Below are positions 53,846-61,750 of a stretch of 64,000 nt of DNA, in pieces. The translations under genes and the position numbers were made by a program. The stretch is from assembly GCF_021864535.1 (NCBI RefSeq), contig NZ_JAKJIC010000002.1, positions 310,001 to 374,000 on the forward strand, read 5' to 3'. Below the pieces are notes generated by a model. It was given only the letters and a program-made list of their open reading frames with translations. It was not told the DNA's origin and searched no databases. Position 1 is the first letter of the stretch; each line of letters opens with the position of its first letter. This stretch comes from Oryzibacter oryziterrae (GTDB lineage Bacteria; Pseudomonadota; Alphaproteobacteria; Rhizobiales; Pleomorphomonadaceae).

Positions 53846-54073
53846 GACAACTCCCATCTGCCCGGCGAACTCAAGCGCCAGGTCGACACCTTCGCCGAGC
53901 CCTGCAAACACGCAAGATATTTTGAAAGTCTGGACTATCTGACCCTGGTGGACGTTTACCACGGACGGGCAGAAGCCATCCTGGCCGAGAGGCAACGGAT
54001 CGAGCAGCGCACGATCGATAATCGCCGCCGGCAGCATGAGTTGCAGGCTGCCTCGATTTGCAATGGGGGATGA
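53846..54073 (+). pseudogene. IS3-family transposase, C-terminal remnant 1
   Basis: About 75 codons of an IS3 OrfB integrase C-terminus: ELKRQVDTFAEPCKHARYFE then SLDYLTLVDVYHGRAEAILA and a basic end RIEQRTIDNRRRQHELQAA. Intact elements have HYNHARYHESL where this has a changed version. The catalytic DDE domain is missing. Its TGA (54,071-54,073) overlaps the methyltransferase start. Confidence 0.75.
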
Positions 54074-54696
54074 ATTTGGGCGAAAGCGACATCGGCAAGA
54101 GCAGCAAAGCCTATTGGGCGCAGTGCTCAGACACTCATGTGGCAAACGCGGTCTACTACCGGCGCGTCACCTCGCTGCTTCCGGTGATCTGTGACTTGTA
54201 TCTGAACAAGGATGCCAACGTCGTTGACGTCGGCTGCGGAAATGGCGAGTTGAGTTCGCTGATCGCAGCCCATTGTCGCTCGTTGCGCGGCACTGACATT
54301 TCGGAACAGCTTGTCGCCCAGGCAAATGCAAGAAAGATCGCGAACGCCGAGTTCTCCGCCGAGGCAGTCGAGCTGCTTTTCAGGCACGGTGACGGCGCGT
54401 ACGACACCTCCTTTGCCATGGGCCTGTTTGCAACACTGCATGGCGACGTGTTCGAGGAGACTGTCGCCGAGCTTGCGCGCATCACGAAGCCGGGAGGGTT
54501 CGTGGTCACCCGAGATTCGCTCACAAACGGCAGTGACATCGTCAGGCATGTCGTCGACGGCTACCACGCACACTATCGCAACAGAGATCGCTATTTGTCG
54601 TCATTTCGCGCCCATGGCTTGCCTCTCGTGCGCGAGGTCTTTCTCGACGCCTTCACGGACATCAACAATTCGCTCTTTGTCTTCAGACGAGAGTAA
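54070..54696 (+). CDS. Class I SAM-dependent methyltransferase
   Basis: A 208-aa protein. SAM-binding motif I is VVDVGCGNGELSSLI, the acidic residue after strand 2 is in RGTDISEQLV, and motif post-IV is ITKPGGFVVTRDS. The YYRRVTSLLPVICDLYL region and C-terminal SLFVFRRE are family-like. The ATG at 54,070 sits inside the stop of an upstream transposase remnant. It is bracketed by two transposase remnants, so it looks like cargo of a transferred segment. The substrate is not evident; small-molecule targets are typical for this size. Confidence 0.8.
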   Translation: MNLGESDIGKSSKAYWAQCSDTHVANAVYYRRVTSLLPVICDLYLNKDANVVDVGCGNGELSSLIAAHCRSLRGTDISEQLVAQANARKIANAEFSAEAVELLFRHGDGAYDTSFAMGLFATLHGDVFEETVAELARITKPGGFVVTRDSLTNGSDIVRHVVDGYHAHYRNRDRYLSSFRAHGLPLVREVFLDAFTDINNSLFVFRRE

Positions 54697-54735
54697 GCCC
54701 CGTTTCGTTGCCGATCACTCGGAAAATCCCCCCTG

Positions 54736-54767
54736 TTATCCGCGTAAAATTGGACTTTACCGGATAA
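54736..54767. repeat. Imperfect inverted repeat resembling an IS21-type terminus
   Basis: Arms TTATCCGCGTAAA (54,736-54,748) and TTTACCGGATAA (54,756-54,767), separated by seven bases, differ by one extra base. The combination of TATCCG and GTAAA resembles terminal repeats of IS21-group elements, from memory only. No istA/istB genes are present. Confidence 0.4.
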
Positions 54768-54794
54768 GGGTGGGGACGAAAGGCAGCGAAGAAA

Positions 54795-54814
54795 GTAGAC
54801 CCTGCGGGGTCTAC
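54795..54814. terminator. Hairpin after the methyltransferase gene
   Basis: A perfect eight-base stem GTAGACCC / GGGTCTAC with a 4-base loop, about 100 bases after the methyltransferase stop. No T-run follows, so termination is uncertain. Confidence 0.35.
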
Positions 54815-54944
54815 GAAACGCGGAGCTCTGCAGTCCGCCGGCGTTCATCTGGCGAAGATATCCCGTTCATGCCAATCCGAGGCTGGACCCTTTAAGCAGG
54901 CGGAGTGTCACAAAATCCGCAGCAAGCGCCATGCGGGAGTCTGT

Positions 54945-55207
54945 TTCGTCAAGCCGACCGACAACGCCTTCGCCTTGCGTTGGGTCCATTGATCCACCGG
55001 ACCAATGGCTGTTCCCTCCTCACCTTCAACCGCCGTGTCCGCGCCGAGTGCATGAACGCCAATTGGTTCCTGACACATGCCGAGGCGCGCAAAAGGTTGG
55101 GCGCTGGGCGCAAATACTACAATGAGGATCGGCCGCATGGGGCCATCGGCAACAAGCCGGCGATCTTGCTGCAAGTTCCCGGTGACGCAGCCAGCCCGCC
55201 ACAGTGA
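54945..55207 (+). pseudogene. IS3-family transposase, C-terminal remnant 2
   Basis: The DDE-domain end and C-terminus of an IS3 OrfB split across frames. KPTDNAF near 54,951 (intact elements have GKPTDNAFIEAFN) is in one frame, then RVRAECMNANWFLTHAEAR and YYNEDRPHGAIGNKP continue in another. The catalytic Glu region is disrupted. It is a different IS3 lineage from remnant 1, judging by its C-terminal sequence. Confidence 0.8.
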
Positions 55208-55508
55208 AGAAGGTCGAAAACTCTCCCCCTCAGGCGCTCCAGCATTGGGGAGCGGACCACTGTTTCCGCCCAACCGAACTGGCCGTTTGAGCTTGCCGCA
55301 TGACTGTCGCCACAAACCAACTGCCAGTTGACCGGAGCTCGTCCAAACAAGTCCGCCCCTCCCAGCCTTCCAGGTGTCACTCATGCCAACTCTGCCCAAG
55401 ATGCTGACGCATCGGCTCATTGAAGAGATTTCGGATTTCTCATCTGCATCAACGGCATGAGAAATTCGAAAGCGGGATACCGGGAGTCATTTTCAATGAC
55501 ACTCGGTA
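55208..55508. other. Non-coding region right of IS3 remnant 2
   Basis: About 300 bases with no gene that I can support. It separates mobile-element debris from the convergent CoA-transferase genes. Confidence 0.35.
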
Positions 55509-56159
55509 TCAGAGGACGGCTGCGCTTGTCGCCTGCAATACGGCCGCATCTGTTCTTTCCAGAATTTGCTGCGCATCGACGCCAGGGGCACACTCGACAA
55601 TCAACAACCCTTCACCGGTAACGTCGAAAACGCCCAGATCGGTGATGATGCGGTCCACGACAGACTGGCCGGTGAGCGGCAGGCGGCACCGCTTCAGCAG
55701 TTTCGGCGATCCGTCCTTGCTGCAATGCTCCATGACCACCACGACGCGGCCGACACCAGCCACGAGGTCCATGGCGCCACCCATGCCCTTCACCAGCTTT
55801 CCCGGCACCGTCCAGTTTGCCAGATCTCCGGTTTCAGACACTTCCATCGCCCCGAGGATCGCCATGGCAATCTTCCCGCCGCGGATCATGGCGAAGCTGG
55901 TGGCGCTGTCGAAATAGCAACTGTGCGGAAGCTCGCTGACGGTCTGCTTGCCGGCGTTGATCAGGTCAGCGTCCTCCTCGCCCTCGAAAGGAAAGGGGCC
56001 GATCCCGAGCATGCCATTTTCCGATTGAAAGGTGACATTGAAGTCGGCCGGCATGAAATTCGGCACCAGCGTCGGAATGCCGATGCCAAGATTGACGTAG
56101 CTGCCGGGTTGCAACTCGCGCGCAGCGCGGGCGGCCATCTGCTGGCGCGTCCAACTCAT
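55509..56159 (-). CDS. 3-oxoacid CoA-transferase, subunit B
   Basis: A 216-aa small subunit of a type I CoA transferase. The catalytic glutamate lies in the family motif FQSENGMLGIGP, and LGIGIPTLVPNFM near the N-terminus is typical. It transfers CoA from succinyl-CoA to a 3-oxoacid such as 3-oxoadipate or acetoacetate. The four-base overlap with subunit A (ATGA) shows coupling. Its place in an aromatic-degradation cluster points to a ring-cleavage-derived oxoacid. Confidence 0.93.
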   Translation of the reverse strand: MSWTRQQMAARAARELQPGSYVNLGIGIPTLVPNFMPADFNVTFQSENGMLGIGPFPFEGEEDADLINAGKQTVSELPHSCYFDSATSFAMIRGGKIAMAILGAMEVSETGDLANWTVPGKLVKGMGGAMDLVAGVGRVVVVMEHCSKDGSPKLLKRCRLPLTGQSVVDRIITDLGVFDVTGEGLLIVECAPGVDAQQILERTDAAVLQATSAAVL

Positions 56160-56860
56160 GGGCCAACCTCCCTAACGCGAACCGTGCGCTGTTCGATGCG
56201 CTTTTCGGCTCGGCTTTGCACGATGCGATGTACATAGACGCCCGGCAGATGCACTTCGTCCGGATCGAGAGCGCCCAGCGGAACGATCTCCTCAGCTTCC
56301 AGGACGCAGACCTTGCCGCACATTGCAGCCGGCGGATTGAAGTTGCGCGCAGTCTTGCGAAACACCGCATTTCCTGACGGGTCGACCTTCCAGGCCTTGA
56401 CTATGGCGAGATCGGCGACGATGGCGCGCTCCAGTATGTGCGTGCGGCCGTCGAAGTCCTTGTGTTCCTTGCCGACGGCGACCTCTGTCCCGACGCCGGT
56501 GCGTGTGTAAAAGCCGGCGATCCCGGCTCCGCCGGCGCGCATGCGCTCGGCCAGTGTGCCCTGCGGCGTAAATTCGATCTCGATCTCGCCGGACAGATAT
56601 TGCCGCATGAACTCGGCGTTCTCGCCAACGTAGGACGAAATCATCTTGCGGATTTGTCTGGTGGTCAGCAGTCGCCCGAGACCAACGTCATCGACGCCGC
56701 AATTGTTCGAGGCTATCGTGAGGTTGCGAATGCCGCTCTCGACCAGGCAATCGATCAGCGTTTCGGGTATGCCGCACAGGCCGAACCCGCCTGCGGCGAT
56801 CAGCATCCCGTCGGCAAGCAGTCCGGAAAGTGCTTCCTGCGCTGTTGCGAAAACCTTCAT
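56156..56860 (-). CDS. 3-oxoacid CoA-transferase, subunit A
   Basis: A 234-aa large subunit of the type I CoA transferase. The glycine-rich CoA site is AAGGFGLCGIPETLID, followed by TIASNNCGVDDVGLGRLL and the characteristic EFTPQGTLAERMRAGGAG. The ATG at 56,858-56,860 is chosen because the protein then starts at the usual family position. It works with the adjacent B subunit and lies 74 bases after the outer-membrane channel gene. Confidence 0.93.
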   Translation of the reverse strand: MKVFATAQEALSGLLADGMLIAAGGFGLCGIPETLIDCLVESGIRNLTIASNNCGVDDVGLGRLLTTRQIRKMISSYVGENAEFMRQYLSGEIEIEFTPQGTLAERMRAGGAGIAGFYTRTGVGTEVAVGKEHKDFDGRTHILERAIVADLAIVKAWKVDPSGNAVFRKTARNFNPPAAMCGKVCVLEAEEIVPLGALDPDEVHLPGVYVHRIVQSRAEKRIEQRTVRVREVGP

Positions 56861-56934
56861 GCCAGCTCTCGTCCATATCCAGTGTCGGCGATTGCAAGGA
56901 GGAGGTCGCCGCATGAAAGGCGGCGACCTTGCGA

Positions 56935-57819
56935 TCAGAAGCTCGTCGCAAAGTTGACCCAGATGGCGTCGCCCTGGGAGCGGTTCTCGGCCAGCACGTC
57001 ATGCTGCCACGACGCGCTTATCTGCGTGCCCGGATTGAAACTGTAGGTGAGCGACGGACCAATCGCCAAACCTTCGCCCCGGTGCCCGTCCGCGGCAACG
57101 CCAGGCCCATGATCATCGCTGAGCTGCTTGAGGAAGTAGCCGGTAGCGCCCACCTTGACCTGGTCGAAGTTCCATCCGAATGCGTAGTCCACCACGAGTT
57201 CGGTGCCCGAACGGTAGTTGGTGGCCTCGTTTTCCGAGTTGAAGATGAGGCGGGCGGCGGCACCCAGGTCGAGGCCCTGAGGATCGAAATAGTGATAGCC
57301 CACCGTCGGCTGAACAGACCAATGATTGAGGCCGGTGTTGGCCAGGTCTCCGGCATGGTAGCTGCCGGTCGGCAGGGCGACATCGAGCCCCAGCACGAAG
57401 GATTGGAACGGATCCGGATGCCAGGCGAGACCGCCGGTGATCGTTGCGTCGGCGAGCCCCAGCTTTCTGTCGCTGGCAAATGCTGTCGAAAGATCGAGGT
57501 TGAGCAGGGGCAGCACGACCTGGCCCCAGACCTGGGCTCCTCCGATCTTGATCGGAGAGACATAGAGGAAGCGGAGCGTTTCCGCGCCTACGTTGACGTT
57601 GAAATCGATGGGGATCTCGCGGCCGTTGCCGTCGTTGAGCCGGCTGGACGTGTAGTAGCTCGACTGCGACAGGAAGTAGAGCCCCTCGTAAGGCGGAACG
57701 GCGCCAGCAAAGAACTGGGACGCGCCCGGCGCATATTGTGTGTTGCCATTCTCTGCTGCTGTTGCGGGGACAAGCCCCAAAACGGTCAAGGCAGCGGCTG
57801 CGTATAGAGATTTGTTCAT
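56935..57819 (-). CDS. Outer-membrane channel, SphA/MetA-like (Phenol_MetA_deg family)
   Basis: A 294-aa exported beta-barrel. The N-terminal signal peptide is KSLYAAAALTVLGLVPATAA. Many alternating aromatic/polar strands follow, for example YYTSSRLNDGNGREIPIDFN and VKVGATGYFLKQLSDD, ending in an aromatic C-terminal residue (FATSF), the usual outer-membrane assembly signal. The family accompanies aromatic and phenol degradation operons and probably admits hydrophobic substrates. The ATG at 57,817-57,819 follows GGAGGGGG. Confidence 0.88.
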   Translation of the reverse strand: MNKSLYAAAALTVLGLVPATAAENGNTQYAPGASQFFAGAVPPYEGLYFLSQSSYYTSSRLNDGNGREIPIDFNVNVGAETLRFLYVSPIKIGGAQVWGQVVLPLLNLDLSTAFASDRKLGLADATITGGLAWHPDPFQSFVLGLDVALPTGSYHAGDLANTGLNHWSVQPTVGYHYFDPQGLDLGAAARLIFNSENEATNYRSGTELVVDYAFGWNFDQVKVGATGYFLKQLSDDHGPGVAADGHRGEGLAIGPSLTYSFNPGTQISASWQHDVLAENRSQGDAIWVNFATSF

Positions 57820-58155
57820 GTGGCCCCCTCCAGGTCCTGTCACAGACTGCGGATGGCCTCCAACTCCATCCGCGCCATCCGGCCGACACCTGCAGGCAAT
57901 GGCAAGGTTCTCCGACTACGGCCGATTGGCCGCATCCGCTTGTTTTGGTAGCGATTTCGAGGAATAGGCCGCCCGCCCTGTCGTCCGTCGATCAACCCCT
58001 AGGAGAACTACATAAATTTGTAAAATTGATATTCGAAATGCCAGAGATAGATATTTGAAATGCCTTGGGCGTCAGGGGCGCGCCGTTCGTCCGGTCGATT
58101 GGGGCGGTCAACATTGACAGCTTCGAGTGGAGGTCCCTTCCTCGCTTGCCTCGGC
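57820..58155. other. 336-bp control region upstream of the channel/CoA-transferase operon
   Basis: No gene is seen. The right part is AT-rich and carries a pair of direct repeats annotated separately. It should contain the promoter of the minus-strand operon. Confidence 0.5.
58028..58064. promoter_or_regulatory. Paired direct repeats GATATTYGAAATGCC, 22-bp period
   Basis: Two 15-base repeats at 58,028-58,042 and 58,050-58,064 differ at one position and start exactly 22 bp apart, about two helical turns. They lie some 200 bp upstream of the channel gene, between it and the LysR gene. They fit tandem activator sites on one DNA face, perhaps for that LysR protein. Confidence 0.6.
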
Positions 58156-59073
58156 CTACACTTCGCTTCGCAAGAGTTGGGTCTCGATGCGGATCTGTTC
58201 GAGCAGCCACATCAGGCCGGCGTCGCTTGAACGGTAGCGATGCCATTGCACGGCTTGTCGCATCGGCGGTAGCTGCACAGGCAGCGGGATCACGCGGATT
58301 GGCAGCACCTTGCTCGCCAGTAGGGCGAGGCGGCAATGCAGCGTCGCGATGCGGTCGGTTCCGGCGACGAGATAGGGGATGGTGGTGAAGTTGTAGGTCG
58401 TCACGTCGATCTGGCGGCGGATGCCGAGTTCGTCGAAGCAACGGCTCTCAAGCGACTGCGTACCAAAGGCGGGCTGCATCACCACATGCGAGGCGGCATT
58501 GAAATCCTCGAGAGTGAGGTCGCCCGTCGCATACTTCCCCTCAGACCAGGCGATTGCCTGAAACTCTTCCTCCAGAACAACCTCGGAGGGGTTCTGTCGC
58601 GACGTGAACTCGTGCGGAATGATCAGCAGATCGACGTCACCGCGCTCCAGCAACCGTTCGGGGGACTGGACCTGATGGTGGAACTGGAACCGGACCTGTG
58701 GCGCCAACCGCGCACAGCGCGCCAGTATTGGTGGCGCCACGACGGCGAGCGTGTAGTCGGAAGCAAGGATGTTGAAGCAGCGAGCTGAGTTTGCCGGGTC
58801 GAATTGAGACGTGGAATCGATCGTCCATTCGACGCGCACGAGCAGATCCCTGACCGAGTCCTTCATGGACTCTGCGCGCGGGGTCAGTTCCATCCGCCGC
58901 CCGATCTTCACCAGGAGATCGTCTTCGAAATAGTCACGCAATCTTTGAAGCGCGCTGCTCATGGTCGGCTGCGTGACATTCATCTTCTCCGCGGCGCCGC
59001 TGACGCTCTTCAGGTTGAGCAGGTGATCGAGGGCGACGAGCAGATTGAGATCAAGGCGATTGTTGAAACGCAT
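58156..59073 (-). CDS. LysR-family regulator (NahR/NodD-like)
   Basis: A 305-aa regulator. It begins MRFNNRLDLNLLVALDHLL, as NodD/NahR-type proteins do, with an HTH of SVSGAAEKMNVTQPTMSSAL and RLRDYFEDDLLVKIGRRMEL. The ligand domain occupies ~90-300. The ATG at 59,071-59,073 is chosen by this alignment; about 60 upstream codons are non-homologous. It is divergent from the hydrolase operon by 157 bases and follows the AT-rich control region of the channel operon, so it probably activates both in response to an aromatic inducer. Confidence 0.93.
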   Translation of the reverse strand: MRFNNRLDLNLLVALDHLLNLKSVSGAAEKMNVTQPTMSSALQRLRDYFEDDLLVKIGRRMELTPRAESMKDSVRDLLVRVEWTIDSTSQFDPANSARCFNILASDYTLAVVAPPILARCARLAPQVRFQFHHQVQSPERLLERGDVDLLIIPHEFTSRQNPSEVVLEEEFQAIAWSEGKYATGDLTLEDFNAASHVVMQPAFGTQSLESRCFDELGIRRQIDVTTYNFTTIPYLVAGTDRIATLHCRLALLASKVLPIRVIPLPVQLPPMRQAVQWHRYRSSDAGLMWLLEQIRIETQLLRSEV

Positions 59074-59088
59074 GGGACAGCCCTCGTT

Positions 59089-59103
59089 ATTGATCCCGTC
59101 AAT
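59089..59103. promoter_or_regulatory. LysR box ATTGA-N5-TCAAT
   Basis: A perfect 15-bp inverted repeat containing T-N11-A (T at 59,090, A at 59,102), the consensus recognised by LysR regulators, 16 bases upstream of the LysR start codon. A palindrome TGTTAACA at 59,112-59,119 follows. It is well placed to control both divergent units. Confidence 0.6.
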
Positions 59104-59230
59104 ATGAAGGATGTTAACAATCAATTTTTCCAACGCAAGCGGAGCACGTAAAAAACCCATCAGGAGAACACCGGAGCTCAACGTGCCGCAGGTCCTGCAC
59201 GAGAAGCACGAGAGCCGTGGGAGGCGATGC

Positions 59231-60388
59231 ATGTTCAAGTACTTTCCAACCAACTACGCCTGGAATCTGTCGGTCGACCTCGCCATCGAAATGGGCGCCA
59301 GGATTGGCGAGATCGAGGAGATGTGCGCTCCTCTGCAGGAAGCGGCCAAGCAGCCCGACGCCGCCGGCGTCGCGGCGTTTCGCACCACCTGGGCGACCAT
59401 GGCCGACAAGCTGATCGAACTGGCCGGTGAGGATGAAGCGCGTGGGCGCTTGCTCTCGGCCGGCGAGAAGCTCAATCGCGCTGCCACCTATCTCATCACC
59501 TGCGAGCGCCTCCAGGCCCACGGCGCGCCGGGCCGGATAGACCTGTACCGACGCTTCCTCGATACCTTCATCAAGGGCGCCCAGCTCTCGCGCGAGAATT
59601 GCGAGCGTGTCGAGATCCCCTATGAAGGAACGCACCTTTCCGGCCTTTTCGTGCGCGCCGAAGGCATCGATGGACCGGCGCCGCTGCTGCTGCAAGTCAA
59701 CGGCCTCGATAGCACCAAGGAGATGAAGTATCGCGTCGGTCTGCCGCAATGGTTGGCCAGGCGCGGCATTTCCTCCCTGATCATCGACCAGCCCGGTACC
59801 GGTGAAGCGTTGCGGCTCCACGACCTCAAGGCGCGCTACGACAGCGAGTACTGGGCGAGTCGCGTGGTCGACTGGCTGCAGGCGCGTGCCGATGTCGACC
59901 CGTCCCGCATCGGCATGGAGGGTGTCTCGCTCGGTGGCTACTACTGTCCGCGTGCCGTTGCCTTCGAGCCGCGCTTCGCCTGTGGCGTCGTCTGGGGCGC
60001 CAACCATGACTGGCGCGATGTCCAGAAAAAGCGGCTCCAGCGCGAGGGCAGCTTTCCGGTGCCGCACTACTGGGAGCACGTGCGCTGGGTTTGGGGCGGC
60101 GATACCATCGAGGAGTTCATGGCCATCGCCGAGAATGTCCATCTCGAGGGTATCCTCGACCGGATCAAGGTGCCGTTCCTCGTCACCCACGGCGAGAAGG
60201 ACAGCCAGATCCCGGTGCACTGGGCCGAGCGCACCTACGAGCAGCTCGTCAACAGTCCAAAGCGCGAGCTGAAGATATTCACGGCCCGCGAGGGTGGCGT
60301 GCAGCATTCCAGCTTCGACAACAGCGCCAATGCCGCCACCTACATCGCCGACTGGGTGGCCGAGACGCTCGGTGGCCGCGTGGCGTGA
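59231..60388 (+). CDS. Alpha/beta hydrolase, 2,6-dihydroxypseudooxynicotine hydrolase-like
   Basis: A 385-aa enzyme. A helical N-terminal cap (~1-130) precedes an alpha/beta-hydrolase core. The nucleophile is Ser233 in GMEGVSLGGYY, with Asp324 in THGEKDSQIP and His359 in GGVQHSSFDN completing the triad. The same cap-plus-core layout occurs in the nicotine-pathway hydrolase that splits a C-C bond next to an aromatic ring, and in related polyketide-trimming enzymes. Start at 59,231, preceded by a GGAG-containing site. It heads the plus-strand operon, so C-C cleavage of an acyl-aromatic or ring-fission product is likely. Confidence 0.88.
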   Translation: MFKYFPTNYAWNLSVDLAIEMGARIGEIEEMCAPLQEAAKQPDAAGVAAFRTTWATMADKLIELAGEDEARGRLLSAGEKLNRAATYLITCERLQAHGAPGRIDLYRRFLDTFIKGAQLSRENCERVEIPYEGTHLSGLFVRAEGIDGPAPLLLQVNGLDSTKEMKYRVGLPQWLARRGISSLIIDQPGTGEALRLHDLKARYDSEYWASRVVDWLQARADVDPSRIGMEGVSLGGYYCPRAVAFEPRFACGVVWGANHDWRDVQKKRLQREGSFPVPHYWEHVRWVWGGDTIEEFMAIAENVHLEGILDRIKVPFLVTHGEKDSQIPVHWAERTYEQLVNSPKRELKIFTAREGGVQHSSFDNSANAATYIADWVAETLGGRVA

Positions 60389-60410
60389 TTGCTATTCTTG
60401 GGGGAATCTT

Positions 60411-61364
60411 ATGAAGATCATCGGCTTGGACAGCCTCGTCTTCGGCGTCGAGAGTGTGCCGGACGCCGCGCGCTTTCTCGTTGATTACGGCCTGACACCC
60501 GTGGACATCACCGCATCGGGTGGCCGCTTCGAGGCCCTGGACGGCACCTCGATCGAAATTGCTCATCAGGCCGACCCGCGCCTGCCCAGACCTCCGGCTC
60601 CCGGTTGCCGGCTGCGCGCCACTGTGATGGGTGTCAACGACACGGACACGCTGGCGCAGATTGCCGCCGAACTCGGGCGCGACCGTGAAGTGCGCAAGCT
60701 CACCGACGGATCCATCGAATCCGTCGATGACTCCGGCTTCGTCCTGCGCTTCCAGGTGACGGTACGACGTCCCTTCTCACTGGCGGGCGAAATCTCCAAT
60801 GCGCCGGGCAGCCCCTTCCTGCGCCCGATCAACAGCCTCGGTGTTCCGCCACTCGGCACGATCATCCGGCCGCGCACGCTCTCCCACGTGGTCTACTTCG
60901 TGCCCGACGTGCTGAAGGCCGAGGCCTTCTACGTCAACCGTCTGGGCTTCCGCTGCACGGACCGCTTCACCGGGGCTGGCCCGTTCCTCCAGCCCGGCGG
61001 TTCGCTCGATCATCACACCCACTTCCTCATCGGCGCGCCGCCGCACATGCAGGGCGCGGAGCATTTCACCTTCCACTTCGGCGGCCCGTCGGAAATGATT
61101 GCCAACGGCTACCGCTTTGCGGAGAAGGGCTACCAGTCTTTCTGGGGGCCAGGTCGGCACATATTGGGCTCGAACTGGTTCTGGTATTTCAACAGCCCGT
61201 TCGGTTGCCACATCGAGATGGACGCCGACATGGACATGCATGACGCCCAGTGGAAGCCGCGCGAAGCCTCACTCGGGGCGGACACGTCACAAACCTTCCT
61301 GATGAAGATGCGTCCGAAGTGGTCGCCTGGACCCGGCACCCCCGTGAACGGCGACTATGCCTGA
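60411..61364 (+). CDS. Extradiol (VOC-family) ring-cleavage dioxygenase
   Basis: A 317-aa two-domain type I extradiol dioxygenase. The C-terminal catalytic module has candidate metal ligands His in LSHVVYFVPD, His in EHFTFHFGG and Glu in FGCHIEMDAD, as in 2,3-dihydroxybiphenyl dioxygenase. The N-terminal VOC module is more divergent and probably structural. It would open a catechol-like ring with O2. The ATG at 60,411 has GGGGGA upstream; 22 bases separate it from the hydrolase gene. Confidence 0.9.
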   Translation: MKIIGLDSLVFGVESVPDAARFLVDYGLTPVDITASGGRFEALDGTSIEIAHQADPRLPRPPAPGCRLRATVMGVNDTDTLAQIAAELGRDREVRKLTDGSIESVDDSGFVLRFQVTVRRPFSLAGEISNAPGSPFLRPINSLGVPPLGTIIRPRTLSHVVYFVPDVLKAEAFYVNRLGFRCTDRFTGAGPFLQPGGSLDHHTHFLIGAPPHMQGAEHFTFHFGGPSEMIANGYRFAEKGYQSFWGPGRHILGSNWFWYFNSPFGCHIEMDADMDMHDAQWKPREASLGADTSQTFLMKMRPKWSPGPGTPVNGDYA

Positions 61365-61731
61365 CCAGGACCCTGACAGCGGTGCGAGTGCCAGCGCTCG
61401 ACTCTGTCCCGAGGCCGAGATCGTCGAGGGAGCGGCGCGCGGCTTCGATCTTGGGGAGGACGGCGTGGACACGATGTTCGTGGTCCGCACCGGCGGCGTG
61501 CTCCGCGGATGGCGCAATGCATGTCCGCATATCGATGGCGCGCCGATGGCCTGGCGCAAGGATGCCTACCTGAACGCCGACGGCTCGCGCATCGTCTGCC
61601 ACGCCCACGGCGCGGAGTTCCTGCCCGAAACAGGTCTCTGCGTTTCAGGCCCTTGTCTGGGACGGAGCCTGACCTCTGTTCCGCTTACACTCGGCGTGGA
61701 CGGCTTCGTCCTCGCCGAACCAAGAAAATGA
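61357..61731 (+). CDS. Rieske [2Fe-2S] ferredoxin-like protein
   Basis: A 124-aa protein with the two Rieske cluster boxes: C-P-H in RNACPHIDGAPMAW and C-H-A-H in RIVCHAHGAEFLPETGLC. It overlaps the dioxygenase gene by eight bases, so the two are coupled. No ring-hydroxylating oxygenase alpha subunit is in view. It may supply electrons to, or protect and reactivate, the iron of the extradiol dioxygenase, as XylT-type ferredoxins do, although XylT itself is a plant-type ferredoxin. That role is inference. Confidence 0.88.
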   Translation: MPDQDPDSGASASARLCPEAEIVEGAARGFDLGEDGVDTMFVVRTGGVLRGWRNACPHIDGAPMAWRKDAYLNADGSRIVCHAHGAEFLPETGLCVSGPCLGRSLTSVPLTLGVDGFVLAEPRK

Positions 61732-61750
61732 AAATTGGGGGAGATATACC

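Noticed and set aside
53561-54145. 194-codon minus-strand frame across the IS3 remnant
   Set aside because: Antisense of a recognisable transposase end; no protein similarity seen.
50784-55508. Duplicate of the tRNA-Arg 3' end as an attachment-site repeat
   Set aside because: I looked for a second copy of the T-arm/acceptor sequence to the right and did not find one in the window.
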